Notes: generated from the letters alone by a model not told the origin. 64,000 nt of DNA from Amygdalobacter nucleatus (GCF_029167365.1 NZ_JARFNM010000001.1:124001-188000), one strand, 5' to 3'; shown: positions 36,541 through 46,337, numbered from the stretch's first letter. Translations and numbers: made by a program.

Positions 36541-37032
36541 ATGCGGACTTTTGTGTTAGCAGCCGATCATGGCGGCTTTAATTTGAAACAAGTGATGTTA
36601 AAGGCTTTGGCTGAGAGATTTCCTGACTATAAGTTTATTGATCTGGGCTGTCATGATACAAGCTCAGTTGACTACCCTGATTATGCAGCTTTGGCTTGCC
36701 GTGAGGTATTAGCCAACAAGGCAGAGGCAGCTATCTTATTTTGTGGTACAGGTATTGGGATTAGCATTGCAGCTAATAAGTTAGCTGGTATTCGTTGCGC
36801 ACATTTAAGTGATTGCTATTCAGCTAATAAGTGTAAGGAACACAACAATGCTAATGCTATCAGTCTAGGTGGCCGTGTGATTGGCGAAGATTTGGCTCTA
36901 GAGATCATTACAGCTTATTTGAATGCGAAGTTCCAGGGTGACAGACATGCAAGACGAATTGCTAAAATTACAGCTTTGGAACAAGAGTTTGCTAAGCAGA
37001 CAGAGACAGAAACAGTTTGTCGGCATTGCTAG
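36541..37032 (+). CDS. rpiB: Ribose-5-phosphate isomerase B
   Basis: Interconverts ribose 5-phosphate and ribulose 5-phosphate. AADHGGFNLKQ at the N-terminus and ILFCGTGIGISIAANKLAGIRCAH with the catalytic Cys and GTG loop are the family hallmarks. 163 residues. The frame is open earlier, but ATG 36541 with GAGAGG upstream gives the proper family start; it is 8 bases after the preceding stop. Confidence 0.95.
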   Translation: MRTFVLAADHGGFNLKQVMLKALAERFPDYKFIDLGCHDTSSVDYPDYAALACREVLANKAEAAILFCGTGIGISIAANKLAGIRCAHLSDCYSANKCKEHNNANAISLGGRVIGEDLALEIITAYLNAKFQGDRHARRIAKITALEQEFAKQTETETVCRHC

Positions 37033-37094
37033 TAATTAGGAGTGCGAACTAATATTTAAGCCCTAATTTTTTGGTGGGCAGAAAGAGAGTATAT

Positions 37095-38549
37095 ATGTTC
37101 AAATTTGGTACAGGTGGTTGGCGCGCTGTTATTGGCGATGGCTTTAACAAACAAAATATTCAACTGTTAGCTTATGCGGTGAAAACAATGTTGGAAAAAG
37201 AAAATTGTCAAACACCGCTTGTGATTGGTTATGACCGTCGTTTCTTATCCAAAGAGGCTGTAAAGTGGTTTGCAGAAGTTTTCTTGCATGATAGCAAATT
37301 ACAGTTGTGGTTTATCAATCATTCAGTGCCGACACCAGTTGTTATGCATTATACGAAACAAGAAAATTTCGATTATGGCATGATGGTCACAGCCAGCCAT
37401 AATTTGGCGATTTACAATGGCTTCAAATTGTTCACTAAAGGCGGCAAAGATGCTGATTTGGCTGTAACTGAAAGGGTGCAAAAAATTGCCGAGAACTTAG
37501 TAGCTAAGTCTGCACCGAATTGGCCTGAAATTGCCTACACACCTTATGAAGATTTGCTTAGAATGCGGCGTGTTAAGGAATTCTATCCAATTAATGATTA
37601 TCTTGACAGCATTGAACGGCAAATTGATATGGACGCCATTAAGCAAGCGAGCCTCAAGCTGATTTTTGACCCAATGTATGGCGCTAGTGGCGAGGCTTTG
37701 AAATCCTTACTATTGTCAGCGCGCTGTCAGCTAGAAGTGATTCACCATGAGCATGATACTTTGTTCGGTGGCCACATGCCTTCTCCGAGTGAAGAGCGTT
37801 TGGGTATCATGCGGGCCATTATGCAAGAGCATAGATTCAATGCTGGTATTGCTACAGACGGTGATGGCGATAGATTGGCTATCATTGATGATAAATGTCG
37901 TTATCTGAGTGCCAACGAGATTTTATCCTTAGTTTATTACTATTTCTTGGAATACAAGCATCTCCATGGCCCAGTTGTCAGAAACTTAGCAACGACTCAC
38001 CTCTTGGATAAGATTGCTGAACATTATGGTGAAACAGCCGTTGAAGTTAAAGTTGGCTTCAAGTGGGTTTCAGCTGCTATGAAAGAGTATCACGCAATTT
38101 TGGGTGGCGAAAGTTCAGGCGGTTTGGCTTTGCCTAGCCATATTAATGGTAAAGATGGTGTCTTTGCCGCTATGCTAGTGATTGAGATGATGGCTGTATC
38201 AGGTAAGCCTATTTCAGTCCTCTTGGATGAAGTGACAGAGAAGTTCGGTAAGTTCCATATGTTGGAGCGTGAGCGCCGCTTCCGTGAAGATCAAGTTGCG
38301 ACAATTAAAGCTGAACTGGAAAAGTTGGATACAGTTGAAACTTTGCCAAATTATGATGTGCGTGTACGGAAGATTCGTAAAGATGATGGCTTGAAGTTGA
38401 CTTTTGTCGATGACAGTTTCGTCTTGTTGCGTTTCTCAGGTACAGAGCCAGTTCTGCGTGTCTTTGCTGAGAGTGATAAAAAAGAGAAGACAGAGGAATT
38501 AATCGAGCGCTGCTATGATCTGTTAAGATTGAAAGGCATTGAGATTTAG
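37095..38549 (+). CDS. Phosphoglucomutase/phosphomannomutase family enzyme
   Basis: 484-residue alpha-D-phosphohexomutase. Motifs: FGTGGWRAVIGD at the N-terminus, TASHN with the phosphoserine (MVTASHNLAIYNG), metal loop ATDGDGDRLAI, sugar loop GGESSGGL, and the phosphate-binding FVLLRFSGTEPVLRVF near the end. It would convert between hexose 1- and 6-phosphates; precise sugar is not set by the motifs. GAAAGAGAG precedes ATG 37095. Last gene of the CpXC-rpiB run. Confidence 0.9.
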   Translation: MFKFGTGGWRAVIGDGFNKQNIQLLAYAVKTMLEKENCQTPLVIGYDRRFLSKEAVKWFAEVFLHDSKLQLWFINHSVPTPVVMHYTKQENFDYGMMVTASHNLAIYNGFKLFTKGGKDADLAVTERVQKIAENLVAKSAPNWPEIAYTPYEDLLRMRRVKEFYPINDYLDSIERQIDMDAIKQASLKLIFDPMYGASGEALKSLLLSARCQLEVIHHEHDTLFGGHMPSPSEERLGIMRAIMQEHRFNAGIATDGDGDRLAIIDDKCRYLSANEILSLVYYYFLEYKHLHGPVVRNLATTHLLDKIAEHYGETAVEVKVGFKWVSAAMKEYHAILGGESSGGLALPSHINGKDGVFAAMLVIEMMAVSGKPISVLLDEVTEKFGKFHMLERERRFREDQVATIKAELEKLDTVETLPNYDVRVRKIRKDDGLKLTFVDDSFVLLRFSGTEPVLRVFAESDKKEKTEELIERCYDLLRLKGIEI

Positions 38550-38606
38550 TTTTACGCCTAAATTATTGTTAGGTTAATTTGTTCTTTTAGCTTATTGTGT
38601 GATGAG

Positions 38607-38639
38607 AACGCCCATCTGTATTAGTAGATGGGCGTTTTT
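38607..38639 (+). terminator. Terminator after the phosphohexomutase
   Basis: AACGCCCATCT and AGATGGGCGTT form a perfect 11-base stem with an 8-base loop, then TTT. Confidence 0.9.
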
Positions 38640-38958
38640 GTAATTAGACTAAAAAATTAAGGGCTAATATCAGGCAAACAGGTGCAAAGCCTTATGTGCT
38701 TGTTTACAACATAAACTTAGTTGAAGGCAAAGATACAATGCTGCATTTTTATTATTACAATATTAGTGAACAAGAGAAACCTATAGCAGAACGCCATGCG
38801 AACTACCACTTGCAGATAGAACTGAAATTTAAGTATACAAAAAACAACTGCTTAAGCACAAATGAGCGGCGAGGATTAGATCACCGCTCATTTATTAGAA
38901 TTTTCAACTGATCGCACTAACAGTGGGTGCTCTCTTATGCTTAAATTACTTAGGCCTA
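38640..38958. other. Intergenic stretch between two terminators
   Basis: About 320 bases separate the phosphohexomutase terminator from the M18 aminopeptidase stop. A 58-71-codon open frame (from 38696 or 38738) is present on the plus strand but runs into a hairpin and has no recognisable family. I do not call a gene here. Confidence 0.4.
38860..38893 (-). terminator. Terminator of the M18 aminopeptidase gene
   Basis: AAATGAGCGG and CCGCTCATTT form a perfect 10-base stem with a 14-base loop, about 65 bases past the aminopeptidase stop on the minus strand. Confidence 0.65.
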
Positions 38959-40416
38959 TTAGACAAGTGGTTTTCTATAGAACATCTCACAAGCTAATTT
39001 AGCATAGTAAGAGTCTAAGACACCAGCTAACTCACGGGCTGAGTGCATAGCCAAAATTGGGTTACCAATATCAACGTTGCTAATTGGTAAGTAAGCAGTC
39101 GTGATAGGTCCAATTGTGGTGCCACCTGGCAAGTCTGTTCTGTTCATGAATGTTTGCATTGGAACACCAGCAGCTTCGCAGACTAAGCGGAAGGAAGCGG
39201 CAGAAGCAGCATCGGTTGAATATTTGCCGACATTGATCTTCAAAACTGGGCCCTCGTTCAAACGTGGACGTGTGCTTTGATCTGAATATTCAGCATAGTT
39301 TGGATGTACAGCGTGCGCAACGTCAGCGGAGATGATGATTGATTTCTCAAGTACGCCTGGGAAATCAACATCTTTCATACCCAAACCTAAGCAGATAGCT
39401 TCCAAGGTCTGGCGCAACCAGATAGTTGCAGCACCTTGTTTAGTGTTAGAACCAATTTCTTCGTTATCAGCGAGATAAAGGATCTTAATACCGTCATACT
39501 CTTCGTCACCAAAGGTATTTTCAAATTTGCTTGTCTGACCATGAGCAGCCATGAAACCATAGACACCAGGAATTGACATGCCTAAGTCATCTAAGCGCTG
39601 TGTGGACATCAATTCATCATTCAAACCAACGAAGCAAGGTGGCTCGCAGACATATGTTCTCAAGTCGTAATCGATAACATCTTCGATTGGGCAATCTAAC
39701 TTTTCACTGATGAGTTGCTCAAAGACTTTTAATGTTATACCGCCATTGTCGACAGTGTGGAGATCGTGTTCTTTAATTTCGTTGAAATTCTTAGCATGGC
39801 AGGCTGAATAAGCATCAGTTACAACATTCTCGTTACGAACTAAGCCAAGAATTGGCAAGAGAACCTTCTGCTTCTCAATCTTGACGCCATCATTAGCAGC
39901 ACGGTTGAAGTGAATAGCTAAGTTAGGTAAAACAATCTTCAAAGGAGCCAAATCAACCATGACTTGCTCGAAAGCCTTGTCTTTGCTGTGGCTGCGAATT
40001 GTTGCAACACCAGCTAAGCCGAGTGGACGATCGAAGAAAGTGCTCAAGAGAGCGCCACCATAAACTGCGCAATTGACGATGTAGATTCCTTCACGCTCAA
40101 TCAAACTGTTAGGTTTAATTTGCAGAGCTGGAGAGTCTAAGTGGGAACCCCAAATTCTTGCACCTTTCTTGTAACCTGATTTACCGACTGACCATGCGAT
40201 TAAAGATGAACCGTTAATTGTGATATAACGTTTGTCACCAGGTTTGCTATTAGCTAGGTCATTGCCTGTAACTTTCTCAAAACCAGCAGATTCTAAGAGC
40301 TTAGAAGCTGTGTGACAAGCTTGCCAGCTAGCTGGACTTTGCTTAATGAAGTCCAACATGTTTTGGCCCATTTGGCGAGCTTCTTGACTAAGTGGTTGAC
40401 GATTTAGCTTGCTCAT
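38959..40416 (-). CDS. apeB: M18-family aspartyl aminopeptidase
   Basis: Two-zinc aminopeptidase removing N-terminal Asp/Glu or other residues from peptides. Landmarks: WGSHLDSPALQIKP (first zinc ligand His), YLADNEEIGSN (catalytic Glu), ISADVAHAVHPNYAEY, and the late TDLPGGTTIGPIT. 485 residues, near the usual 430-480. ATG 40416 stands 7 bases after GGAG; the frame extends upstream without a better site. Confidence 0.9.
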   Translation of the reverse strand: MSKLNRQPLSQEARQMGQNMLDFIKQSPASWQACHTASKLLESAGFEKVTGNDLANSKPGDKRYITINGSSLIAWSVGKSGYKKGARIWGSHLDSPALQIKPNSLIEREGIYIVNCAVYGGALLSTFFDRPLGLAGVATIRSHSKDKAFEQVMVDLAPLKIVLPNLAIHFNRAANDGVKIEKQKVLLPILGLVRNENVVTDAYSACHAKNFNEIKEHDLHTVDNGGITLKVFEQLISEKLDCPIEDVIDYDLRTYVCEPPCFVGLNDELMSTQRLDDLGMSIPGVYGFMAAHGQTSKFENTFGDEEYDGIKILYLADNEEIGSNTKQGAATIWLRQTLEAICLGLGMKDVDFPGVLEKSIIISADVAHAVHPNYAEYSDQSTRPRLNEGPVLKINVGKYSTDAASAASFRLVCEAAGVPMQTFMNRTDLPGGTTIGPITTAYLPISNVDIGNPILAMHSARELAGVLDSYYAKLACEMFYRKPLV

Positions 40417-40768
40417 AAAACGTCTCCTTTTGTGTATAATAATTACCAACTTGTCGCAAATTGCATAACAAGTCAGCTCTAAACTTAAGTATATAGGTTA
40501 TTGTGCTGAAAAGAAATAGGCCGGCTGCAGCTTGGCTGGTAAATTATGACCAATTAACTATTTCATTGTGTCTGCCTTTATTAAGGCTGCCAAGCGTTAG
40601 CCAAATTAGCTATACAAGTACGCATAGCGATTTATTTAGCTATATTTAAGCTTAAATAAGCTAATTTTAGAGCTTAAGCTTACTTGCTTTTAGCAGCATA
40701 ACGCTATAAAGTGAGTAGACAATTCAGGCAAAAGCCAACTTACATAGCTAGAAAATGAGGCAACAGAA
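40417..40768. other. Divergent promoter region apeB / pgmB
   Basis: 352 bases between divergent genes. It is A/T-rich, with a cluster of AGCTTA/TAAGCT-type short inverted repeats at about 40645-40685. I cannot assign a definite promoter or operator, but promoters for both genes must lie here. Confidence 0.4.
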
Positions 40769-41404
40769 GTGAAAGCCATTATCTTTGATTTAGACGGCGT
40801 TTTGTGTCAGACAGATGAATTTCATTATTTAGCTTGGAAAGCTATAGCAGATGAATTGAAAATCCCGTTCGATCGTAAAATCAATGAAAAATTGCGTGGC
40901 GTTTCGAGAATGGCTAGCTTAGAGATAATTTTGCAAAAGGCGAACAGAACATTTACTAATTCAGAAAAAGTTGCTTTAGCGGAGCGCAAGAACGCAATAT
41001 ACCGTAAATATTTGGATATGATGACGGAGAAAGATTTAGCAAGCGGCGCTAAAACTGTACTTACTGAATTAAGTGAAAAGGGCTTGCAATTGGCAATTGG
41101 TTCATCAAGCAAAAACACGCAGCTCATTGTGGACAAATTGCAGATTGCCGACTTTTTCACAGCCATCATTGATGGCAATCAGATCAAACACTCTAAGCCT
41201 GATCCGGAAGTATTTCTGTTGGCAGCGCAAAAATTAGAGATGCAGCCAGCAAATTGCTTAGTGGTAGAAGATGCGGAAGCTGGGGTAGAGGCTGCAATTC
41301 GAGGCGGCTTTCAAGTGGCAGGAATTGGCTCAGCTAGAGATGTAGCTAAAGTTAATTTCAAGCTTGCTACTTTAACTGATTTATTGAAGTACATGCACGC
41401 TTAA
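40769..41404 (+). CDS. pgmB: Beta-phosphoglucomutase
   Basis: HAD enzyme that converts beta-glucose 1-phosphate to glucose 6-phosphate after maltose or trehalose phosphorolysis. FDLDGVLCQTDEFHYLAWKA (Asp8 nucleophile, Asp10 acid/base, then the His/Trp of the sugar pocket), LRGVSRMASL, GSSSKN and HSKPDPEVF match the subfamily closely. Start is GTG at 40769 with TGAGG upstream. 211 residues, normal. No maltose or trehalose phosphorylase is present in the window. Confidence 0.88.
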   Translation: MKAIIFDLDGVLCQTDEFHYLAWKAIADELKIPFDRKINEKLRGVSRMASLEIILQKANRTFTNSEKVALAERKNAIYRKYLDMMTEKDLASGAKTVLTELSEKGLQLAIGSSSKNTQLIVDKLQIADFFTAIIDGNQIKHSKPDPEVFLLAAQKLEMQPANCLVVEDAEAGVEAAIRGGFQVAGIGSARDVAKVNFKLATLTDLLKYMHA

Positions 41405-41543
41405 TTATTGTATTTTTGTGGCATTTAATTACTCAATACCTTTAGCTAAATCTAAAGCTCAGTTTGCCCTGAAATTTAGGGACATTACTGAGCCTTTAGT
41501 TTATTCTAACTGTCAAAGCTTTGCCATTTTTAAGCGAAACAAA

Positions 41544-42050
41544 TTACAATTTGATAGCTTCATCTACGCTTAAATCGACCTTGCCAAAAGGTGCTAAGAC
41601 AGAGCGGAATGCTTCTGTATCTAGCATGCGCCTAAGAATTGGTAAGAGTGGGAGCTTTAGGGCTGCTTCTGGTTTGACCCAGATTAATTTGGCAGCTTCA
41701 TTAGCCAGCAAATTTGGTCGTTCAAGCTCCTTACTATTAGCAAGCACAGCTTCACTTAACGCATTTTTAGCAAGCTTAGCGTAGAAAACGTGCAGAGGAA
41801 TTGTGCCAAAGTGATAGGCAACAGGTGTTTCATAGATTAGCTTCGCGTCAGCTAGTTTATAAGTTGTTTCTTCGTAAATTTCACGCTTGACTGTCTCTAA
41901 CAAACTTTCATTTGCTTCCTGCTTGCCACCTGGTAATTCGTAATAGCCAGCGGCAAAGCTGTCAGCGTGCCTTTGGCCTAAGAGAAATTCGCCATATTTG
42001 TTGACCAATAAAAGCACAGTGACATGCTTGATTGCTTTAACGTCCGTCAT
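41544..42050 (-). CDS. Nudix hydrolase
   Basis: 168 residues with a full Nudix box: GGKQEANESLLETVKREIYEET (Gly, then Glu five residues on, then REIYEE). The layout is like MutT-type 8-oxo-dGTP or ADP-ribose pyrophosphatases; the substrate cannot be deduced. No good ribosome site is seen at ATG 42050. The gene is divergent from xth with 62 bases between, so both could be repair functions. Confidence 0.85.
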   Translation of the reverse strand: MTDVKAIKHVTVLLLVNKYGEFLLGQRHADSFAAGYYELPGGKQEANESLLETVKREIYEETTYKLADAKLIYETPVAYHFGTIPLHVFYAKLAKNALSEAVLANSKELERPNLLANEAAKLIWVKPEAALKLPLLPILRRMLDTEAFRSVLAPFGKVDLSVDEAIKL

Positions 42051-42112
42051 TTTTTTTGTGGGCCTACTTTCGCTATAATATGTACATTATAAAGCAAGGA
42101 CGGATAGGATGA

Positions 42113-42889
42113 ATGTTGAAATTAATCTCGTTTAATGTGAATGGTTTACGGGCAATTTTGAAAAAGGATTTTTTGCGCGATTTTCAAAGCCTCGATGCCG
42201 ACATTTTTGCCATTCAAGAAACAAAGCTGCAAGCTAATCAGTTGCCAGAAGATTTAATTCCTAATTATCATGCTTATTGGTTCTATTCGACAGTGAAAAA
42301 GGGCTATTCTGGTACGGCGGTTTTCAGCAAAACAGAGCCACTTAGCATTAAATATGGCATTGATGATTTGGCTATAGATGGCGAAGGACGTGTGCTGACA
42401 CTTGAATATCCGACATTTTATTTTGTGACAGCCTACGTGCCGAACGCTCAAGCCGGCTTGAAGCGCATTGATTTTCGCTTGGAGTTTGAGGCCAAATTCA
42501 GGCAATATTTGCATACTTTAGATGCAAAGAAACCTGTTTTAGCTTGTGGTGATTTGAATGTGGCACACAATGAGATTGATCTGGCTAATCCTGAGGATAA
42601 TCACGAAAATCCGGGCTTTTCAGATGCTGAGCGTGGGGCGTTCGATGAGCTTCTACAAAGCGGCTTTATTGATACTTTCCGTTATTTCTATCCGGATTTG
42701 CAAGATGCTTATAGTTGGTGGTCGTATCGGACACGCGCTAGAGAAAGAAATGTGGGTTGGCGCATTGATTATTTCTTAGCTTCTAAACGAATTGATACAG
42801 CTTTACAGTCTGCCACAATTCACAATGAGATTATGGGGTCTGACCACTGCCCGGTCGAATTAGTTTTGGACGAAATGAAGCTAAGTTAA
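42113..42889 (+). CDS. xth: Exodeoxyribonuclease III / AP endonuclease
   Basis: Base-excision repair enzyme cutting at abasic sites. SFNVNGLRA (Asn7), FAIQETKL (catalytic Glu), GDLNVAHNEIDLANP, SWWSYRTRARERNVGWRIDY and the final GSDHCPVEL with the catalytic His are all present. 258 residues, normal. GGATAGGAT precedes the ATG. Confidence 0.95.
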   Translation: MLKLISFNVNGLRAILKKDFLRDFQSLDADIFAIQETKLQANQLPEDLIPNYHAYWFYSTVKKGYSGTAVFSKTEPLSIKYGIDDLAIDGEGRVLTLEYPTFYFVTAYVPNAQAGLKRIDFRLEFEAKFRQYLHTLDAKKPVLACGDLNVAHNEIDLANPEDNHENPGFSDAERGAFDELLQSGFIDTFRYFYPDLQDAYSWWSYRTRARERNVGWRIDYFLASKRIDTALQSATIHNEIMGSDHCPVELVLDEMKLS

Positions 42890-42955
42890 TTACTTAGTGC
42901 AAAAGGTGCTTGAAATCCTATTTTAAGTCGGGCATTTAGTGTATGCTCAGAGTAA

Positions 42956-43017
42956 GAGCTGAAGTTGGACCTCCCTTATAAGTCCTGCATTTAGATAACA
43001 GAAGTTAGCTTCAGCTC
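42956..43017 (+). other. Candidate structured RNA or leader before recG
   Basis: GAGCTGAAG (42956-42964) and CTTCAGCTC (43009-43017) can form a perfect 9-base outer stem enclosing two small hairpins: GGAC/GTCC (42967-42970 with 42982-42985) and TAAC/GTTA around AGAA (42996-43007). This would be a three-way junction in the 265-base xth-recG gap. No family is recognised and it may be a chance fold. Confidence 0.3.
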
Positions 43018-43154
43018 ATTTCCTCCTATTTGCAGCCCCCGATGTTGTTATTTCCATGCATGAAAGCCTAGCCAGGTAGTTTGAAGTTACCGCTTAGTAT
43101 TAGTTAGCGCTGTATATCGAAACGGCATTTATGAATTTGAGCTAAAATAAACGT

Positions 43155-45572
43155 ATGACTAAGGATGAATATGCAAAAAGAACGGCCTATCTAGAAAAAC
43201 ATGGTCTAGCGCCAGCTTTGGCAGCCAGTGTTACTTCTATTCCAGGGGTTAATCAACGGCGCCGCCAACAACTAGCCAAGTTGGGGGTATACAGTGTGCT
43301 TGATTTGTTGCGCTATTTTCCCAAACGTTATGAAGATTGGCAAGCTAGTTCGAAATTATCCGAATCAACAGCTAAGGCGAGTGAGCAGGTGTTGATTGGT
43401 CAGTTAGTCAGCCCACTTAGACTGAGTTACAAGGGGCGTTTGAGCTATATAAGAAGTCAGCTTGATGATGGCACGGGCCGCATTGATGTTATTTGGTTCA
43501 ATCAGCCGTGGCTCGTTAAACAGTTACACCTTAATACTACTTATGTTTTTCGTGGCAAAATCAAGCAGCAGGGTTATAGGGCCAGCTTGCAAAATCCGCG
43601 TGTCAAAGCTTATCACGAAAATGCTGTAAGCGAGTCAAAGTTGCCAGTTGAATTGGCAGCCATTAGATCTGAAATAAAGGCTAAGCAAGCGGCAGCCAAA
43701 GCAGAATTAGCTAATTTTACAGAGTTAGTTAATGGTGAAAGAACAGCTAGCCAGATTGAATTAGCTACACCTGAGAATATTCCGCTCTATGAGCCAGCTT
43801 TTTCAGCTACGGACGAGGCGAACAATGATGTTGAAGCTGAATTAAGAAAAACACATGTGGCAAATCAGCCGGTGTATGGCTTAACGGCTAATTTGAGCAA
43901 CGTTAATCTGCAGACTTTACAAGCTAAAGCTTTGAAACAGGCAATTGAATATATTCCTGAAATTTTGCCAGCTTGGCTGAAAGAAAAATATAAATTAGCC
44001 GACAGCAAATTCACCTATGAGCAGATTCATTTTCCAAAAGATGAGCAGAGCTTGGCCTTAGCTAGACGTCGCTTAGCGTTTGAAGAATTGTTTTTGCTCC
44101 AGCTAGCTTTGCAGACCTTGCATCGCCATGATGCAAGCAAACAGGCAGAGCGAGTATTGCTGACAGATGCAGATAAGCAAAAATTAGCTCAATTTGAGCA
44201 AGCGTTACCTTTTACTTTAACAAAAGGGCAAAGTGAAGCAAAAGACACCATTCTAGCCGATTTGGCTGCTGAAACAGCTTGTAATCGCTTGCTGCAAGGC
44301 GATACTGGTAGTGGTAAAACGGTGGTGGCAGCCTATGCGATGTTAGCTTGTTATCTAGCTGGCAAACAGGCTGTTTTGATGGCGCCAACCCAGATTTTGG
44401 CTAAGCAACACTACGATTCTTTACGTAAACTTTGGCAGAATTGCATACCTGAGGCTAAAATTGCTTTGGCGACAGGTAATTTGACGGCCAAAAACAGACG
44501 TGAACTAGCGAAAAAAATTGCGCAAGGTGAAGTGAGCCTAGTTATCGGGACGCACGCTGTTTTGAATGAAAAATGGCAATGGCCAGCTTTAGCGTTGGCT
44601 GTGACGGATGAACAGCATCGCTTCGGCGTGAATCAGCGCTTAAGCTTTTTGCATGATAAACAGCTTTATCCACATTTGCTTGTCATGTCCGCTACGCCGA
44701 TTCCACGCTCTTTAGCACTTGTTTTGTATGGTGATTTGAACATTTCCGTCATTGCTGAACGACCAGCTAAACGCAAAAAGATTTTGACATATATGGCTAA
44801 TAACCAAAAAATGCCCAAAATCTATGAATATTTGCAGATGATGTTAGCACAAGGCAGTCAGGCTTATTGGATCTGCCCGCTTGTTAAAGAAGATAGCTCT
44901 GAAGCTTCGGAAGAGACTGAGAATGGCGATACTAGCAAGCAAGCTAGCGATTTGATGGCAGCCAGCACGAGACAAGCTAAATTACAGGCAGATTTCCCTG
45001 AACTTAATATCGGCCTAGTACATGGCAAGCTGAAAGATGCGGAGAAAAATCAGATCATGGCTGACTTTTACGCAGGTAAAATCGATGTCTTAGTGGCAAC
45101 TACGGTGGTGGAAGTGGGTGTGGATAACCCCAATGCCAATTTCATGGTGATTGAAAATGCTGAACGCTTTGGCCTAGCCCAGTTACATCAGCTACGCGGT
45201 AGAGTTGGCCGGAGTGATAAGCAAGCTTTGTGTATTTTGTTAAGTGAGCAGGCTTCCTTAAAAGCCAAACAGGCCAACAGTATTGCTTATCAGCGCTTGG
45301 TGACCTTGTGCTCCAGTGATGATGGCTTCTATCTGGCAAATCAAGATCTGAAATTGCGCGGACCTGGTGATTTCTTCGGCGTTAGACAGCATGGCTTGCC
45401 TGAATTTAAGCTGGCCAATTTGTACGATGATAAAGAGTTGATTGCAGAAACGCAGGCAGCTGTGCAAGAATTATTAAAGCAGGATGCGGATTTGAGTTCA
45501 GATGATGCTAAATATTTGCAAGCAGCTATTGCCTGGTATTATCCTGATTTGGAAGATAACGTTGTGCTCTAA
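43155..45572 (+). CDS. recG: ATP-dependent DNA helicase RecG
   Basis: Remodels stalled forks. Helicase motifs: Walker A LLQGDTGSGKTVVAAYA, DEQH box VTDEQHRFGVNQR, TAT-box-like VMSATPIPRSLAL and motif VI QLRGRVGRSDK. The N-terminal wedge domain has LLRYFPKRYEDW. 805 residues against about 680-700: roughly 100 extra residues lie between the wedge domain (about 155) and the helicase core (about 280), rich in Ala, Glu, Lys and Asn. Normally 16 bases separate its end from the rsmD reading frame's upstream part, so it is co-transcribed with rsmD. No clear ribosome site at ATG 43155. Confidence 0.94.
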   Translation: MTKDEYAKRTAYLEKHGLAPALAASVTSIPGVNQRRRQQLAKLGVYSVLDLLRYFPKRYEDWQASSKLSESTAKASEQVLIGQLVSPLRLSYKGRLSYIRSQLDDGTGRIDVIWFNQPWLVKQLHLNTTYVFRGKIKQQGYRASLQNPRVKAYHENAVSESKLPVELAAIRSEIKAKQAAAKAELANFTELVNGERTASQIELATPENIPLYEPAFSATDEANNDVEAELRKTHVANQPVYGLTANLSNVNLQTLQAKALKQAIEYIPEILPAWLKEKYKLADSKFTYEQIHFPKDEQSLALARRRLAFEELFLLQLALQTLHRHDASKQAERVLLTDADKQKLAQFEQALPFTLTKGQSEAKDTILADLAAETACNRLLQGDTGSGKTVVAAYAMLACYLAGKQAVLMAPTQILAKQHYDSLRKLWQNCIPEAKIALATGNLTAKNRRELAKKIAQGEVSLVIGTHAVLNEKWQWPALALAVTDEQHRFGVNQRLSFLHDKQLYPHLLVMSATPIPRSLALVLYGDLNISVIAERPAKRKKILTYMANNQKMPKIYEYLQMMLAQGSQAYWICPLVKEDSSEASEETENGDTSKQASDLMAASTRQAKLQADFPELNIGLVHGKLKDAEKNQIMADFYAGKIDVLVATTVVEVGVDNPNANFMVIENAERFGLAQLHQLRGRVGRSDKQALCILLSEQASLKAKQANSIAYQRLVTLCSSDDGFYLANQDLKLRGPGDFFGVRQHGLPEFKLANLYDDKELIAETQAAVQELLKQDADLSSDDAKYLQAAIAWYYPDLEDNVVL

Positions 45573-45621
45573 CGGCGAAAGCCTATAATTGAAACGGCAA
45601 TTTGTGAAGGAGCAACTAAAC

Positions 45622-46335
45622 ATGCGTGTAGTGAGCGGTAAAGCTAAAGGAACAAAATTAGTAGCACCCAAAAGTGACAAAACTAGACCGACATTGGATA
45701 AAACGAAAGAAGCTTTGTTTAGCATACTCTTCAATTTGGCACCAGATCTATTTACAGAGCCAGGTTCGGCTAATTGCTTGGATTTGTGCGCTGGAAGTGG
45801 GCAAATTGGCATAGAGGCTTTGAGCCGTGGCTTTGCCAAGGCAACTTTTGTTGAATCAGCGCGCCCAGTTAAGGCAATTTTGCAGGCAAATTTAGAAAAA
45901 ACACATTTAATGGAGCAAAGTTCTATCCGTATTCAGTCAGTGCAGACTTTCTTACAAAACTGGCAGGCTGCTCAGAAAGAAGCTGAGCCAGAAGCTCAGC
46001 CGGAAAAGGAGTTAGAAGCTGAGCAAAAAGTTGAGCTAGAAGCCAAGCAGGGAACTAAGTTGAAAACAGAGTTAGAAACTCAACTAGAAGCTAAATTAGA
46101 CAGAAAAGAATTTGCTTATGAGCTGATTTACTGTGATCCACCCTATCGCTTAGCTGCCAAACTGAATGCTTTGGTGTTGGACTATGCCGCTAAAGGTCTA
46201 TTAGCTAAGAATGGTATTTTAGTCTTAGAGCAAGCGAGTGAAACACCTCACATTTCAGCCAAAGATGGACTTTCACTTGTTCGAGAACAAGTGTATGGAC
46301 TTACACGCTTGTGCTTTTATATGTGGGAAGCTTGA
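45622..46335 (+). CDS. rsmD: 16S rRNA (guanine-966-N2)-methyltransferase RsmD
   Basis: Small-subunit rRNA methyltransferase. MRVVSGKAKG and TRPTLDKTKEALFSIL are the N-terminal hallmarks, LDLCAGSGQIGIEALSRG the SAM loop and YCDPPY the catalytic DPPY motif. AAGGAG precedes ATG 45622. 238 residues, about 50 more than usual: the excess is a Glu/Ala/Lys-rich repeat insert (about residues 115-160) just before the DPPY part, encoded by an imperfect DNA repeat at about 45970-46100. Confidence 0.93.
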   Translation: MRVVSGKAKGTKLVAPKSDKTRPTLDKTKEALFSILFNLAPDLFTEPGSANCLDLCAGSGQIGIEALSRGFAKATFVESARPVKAILQANLEKTHLMEQSSIRIQSVQTFLQNWQAAQKEAEPEAQPEKELEAEQKVELEAKQGTKLKTELETQLEAKLDRKEFAYELIYCDPPYRLAAKLNALVLDYAAKGLLAKNGILVLEQASETPHISAKDGLSLVREQVYGLTRLCFYMWEA

Positions 46336-46337
46336 AC

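Noticed and set aside
38696-38911. 71-codon open frame between two terminators
   Set aside because: No recognisable family, it runs through the terminator hairpin at 38860-38893, and its base composition does not look coding. Kept as intergenic.
40640-40690. AGCTTA inverted repeats as a possible phage attachment site
   Set aside because: Short and imperfect, no integrase or direct repeat nearby.
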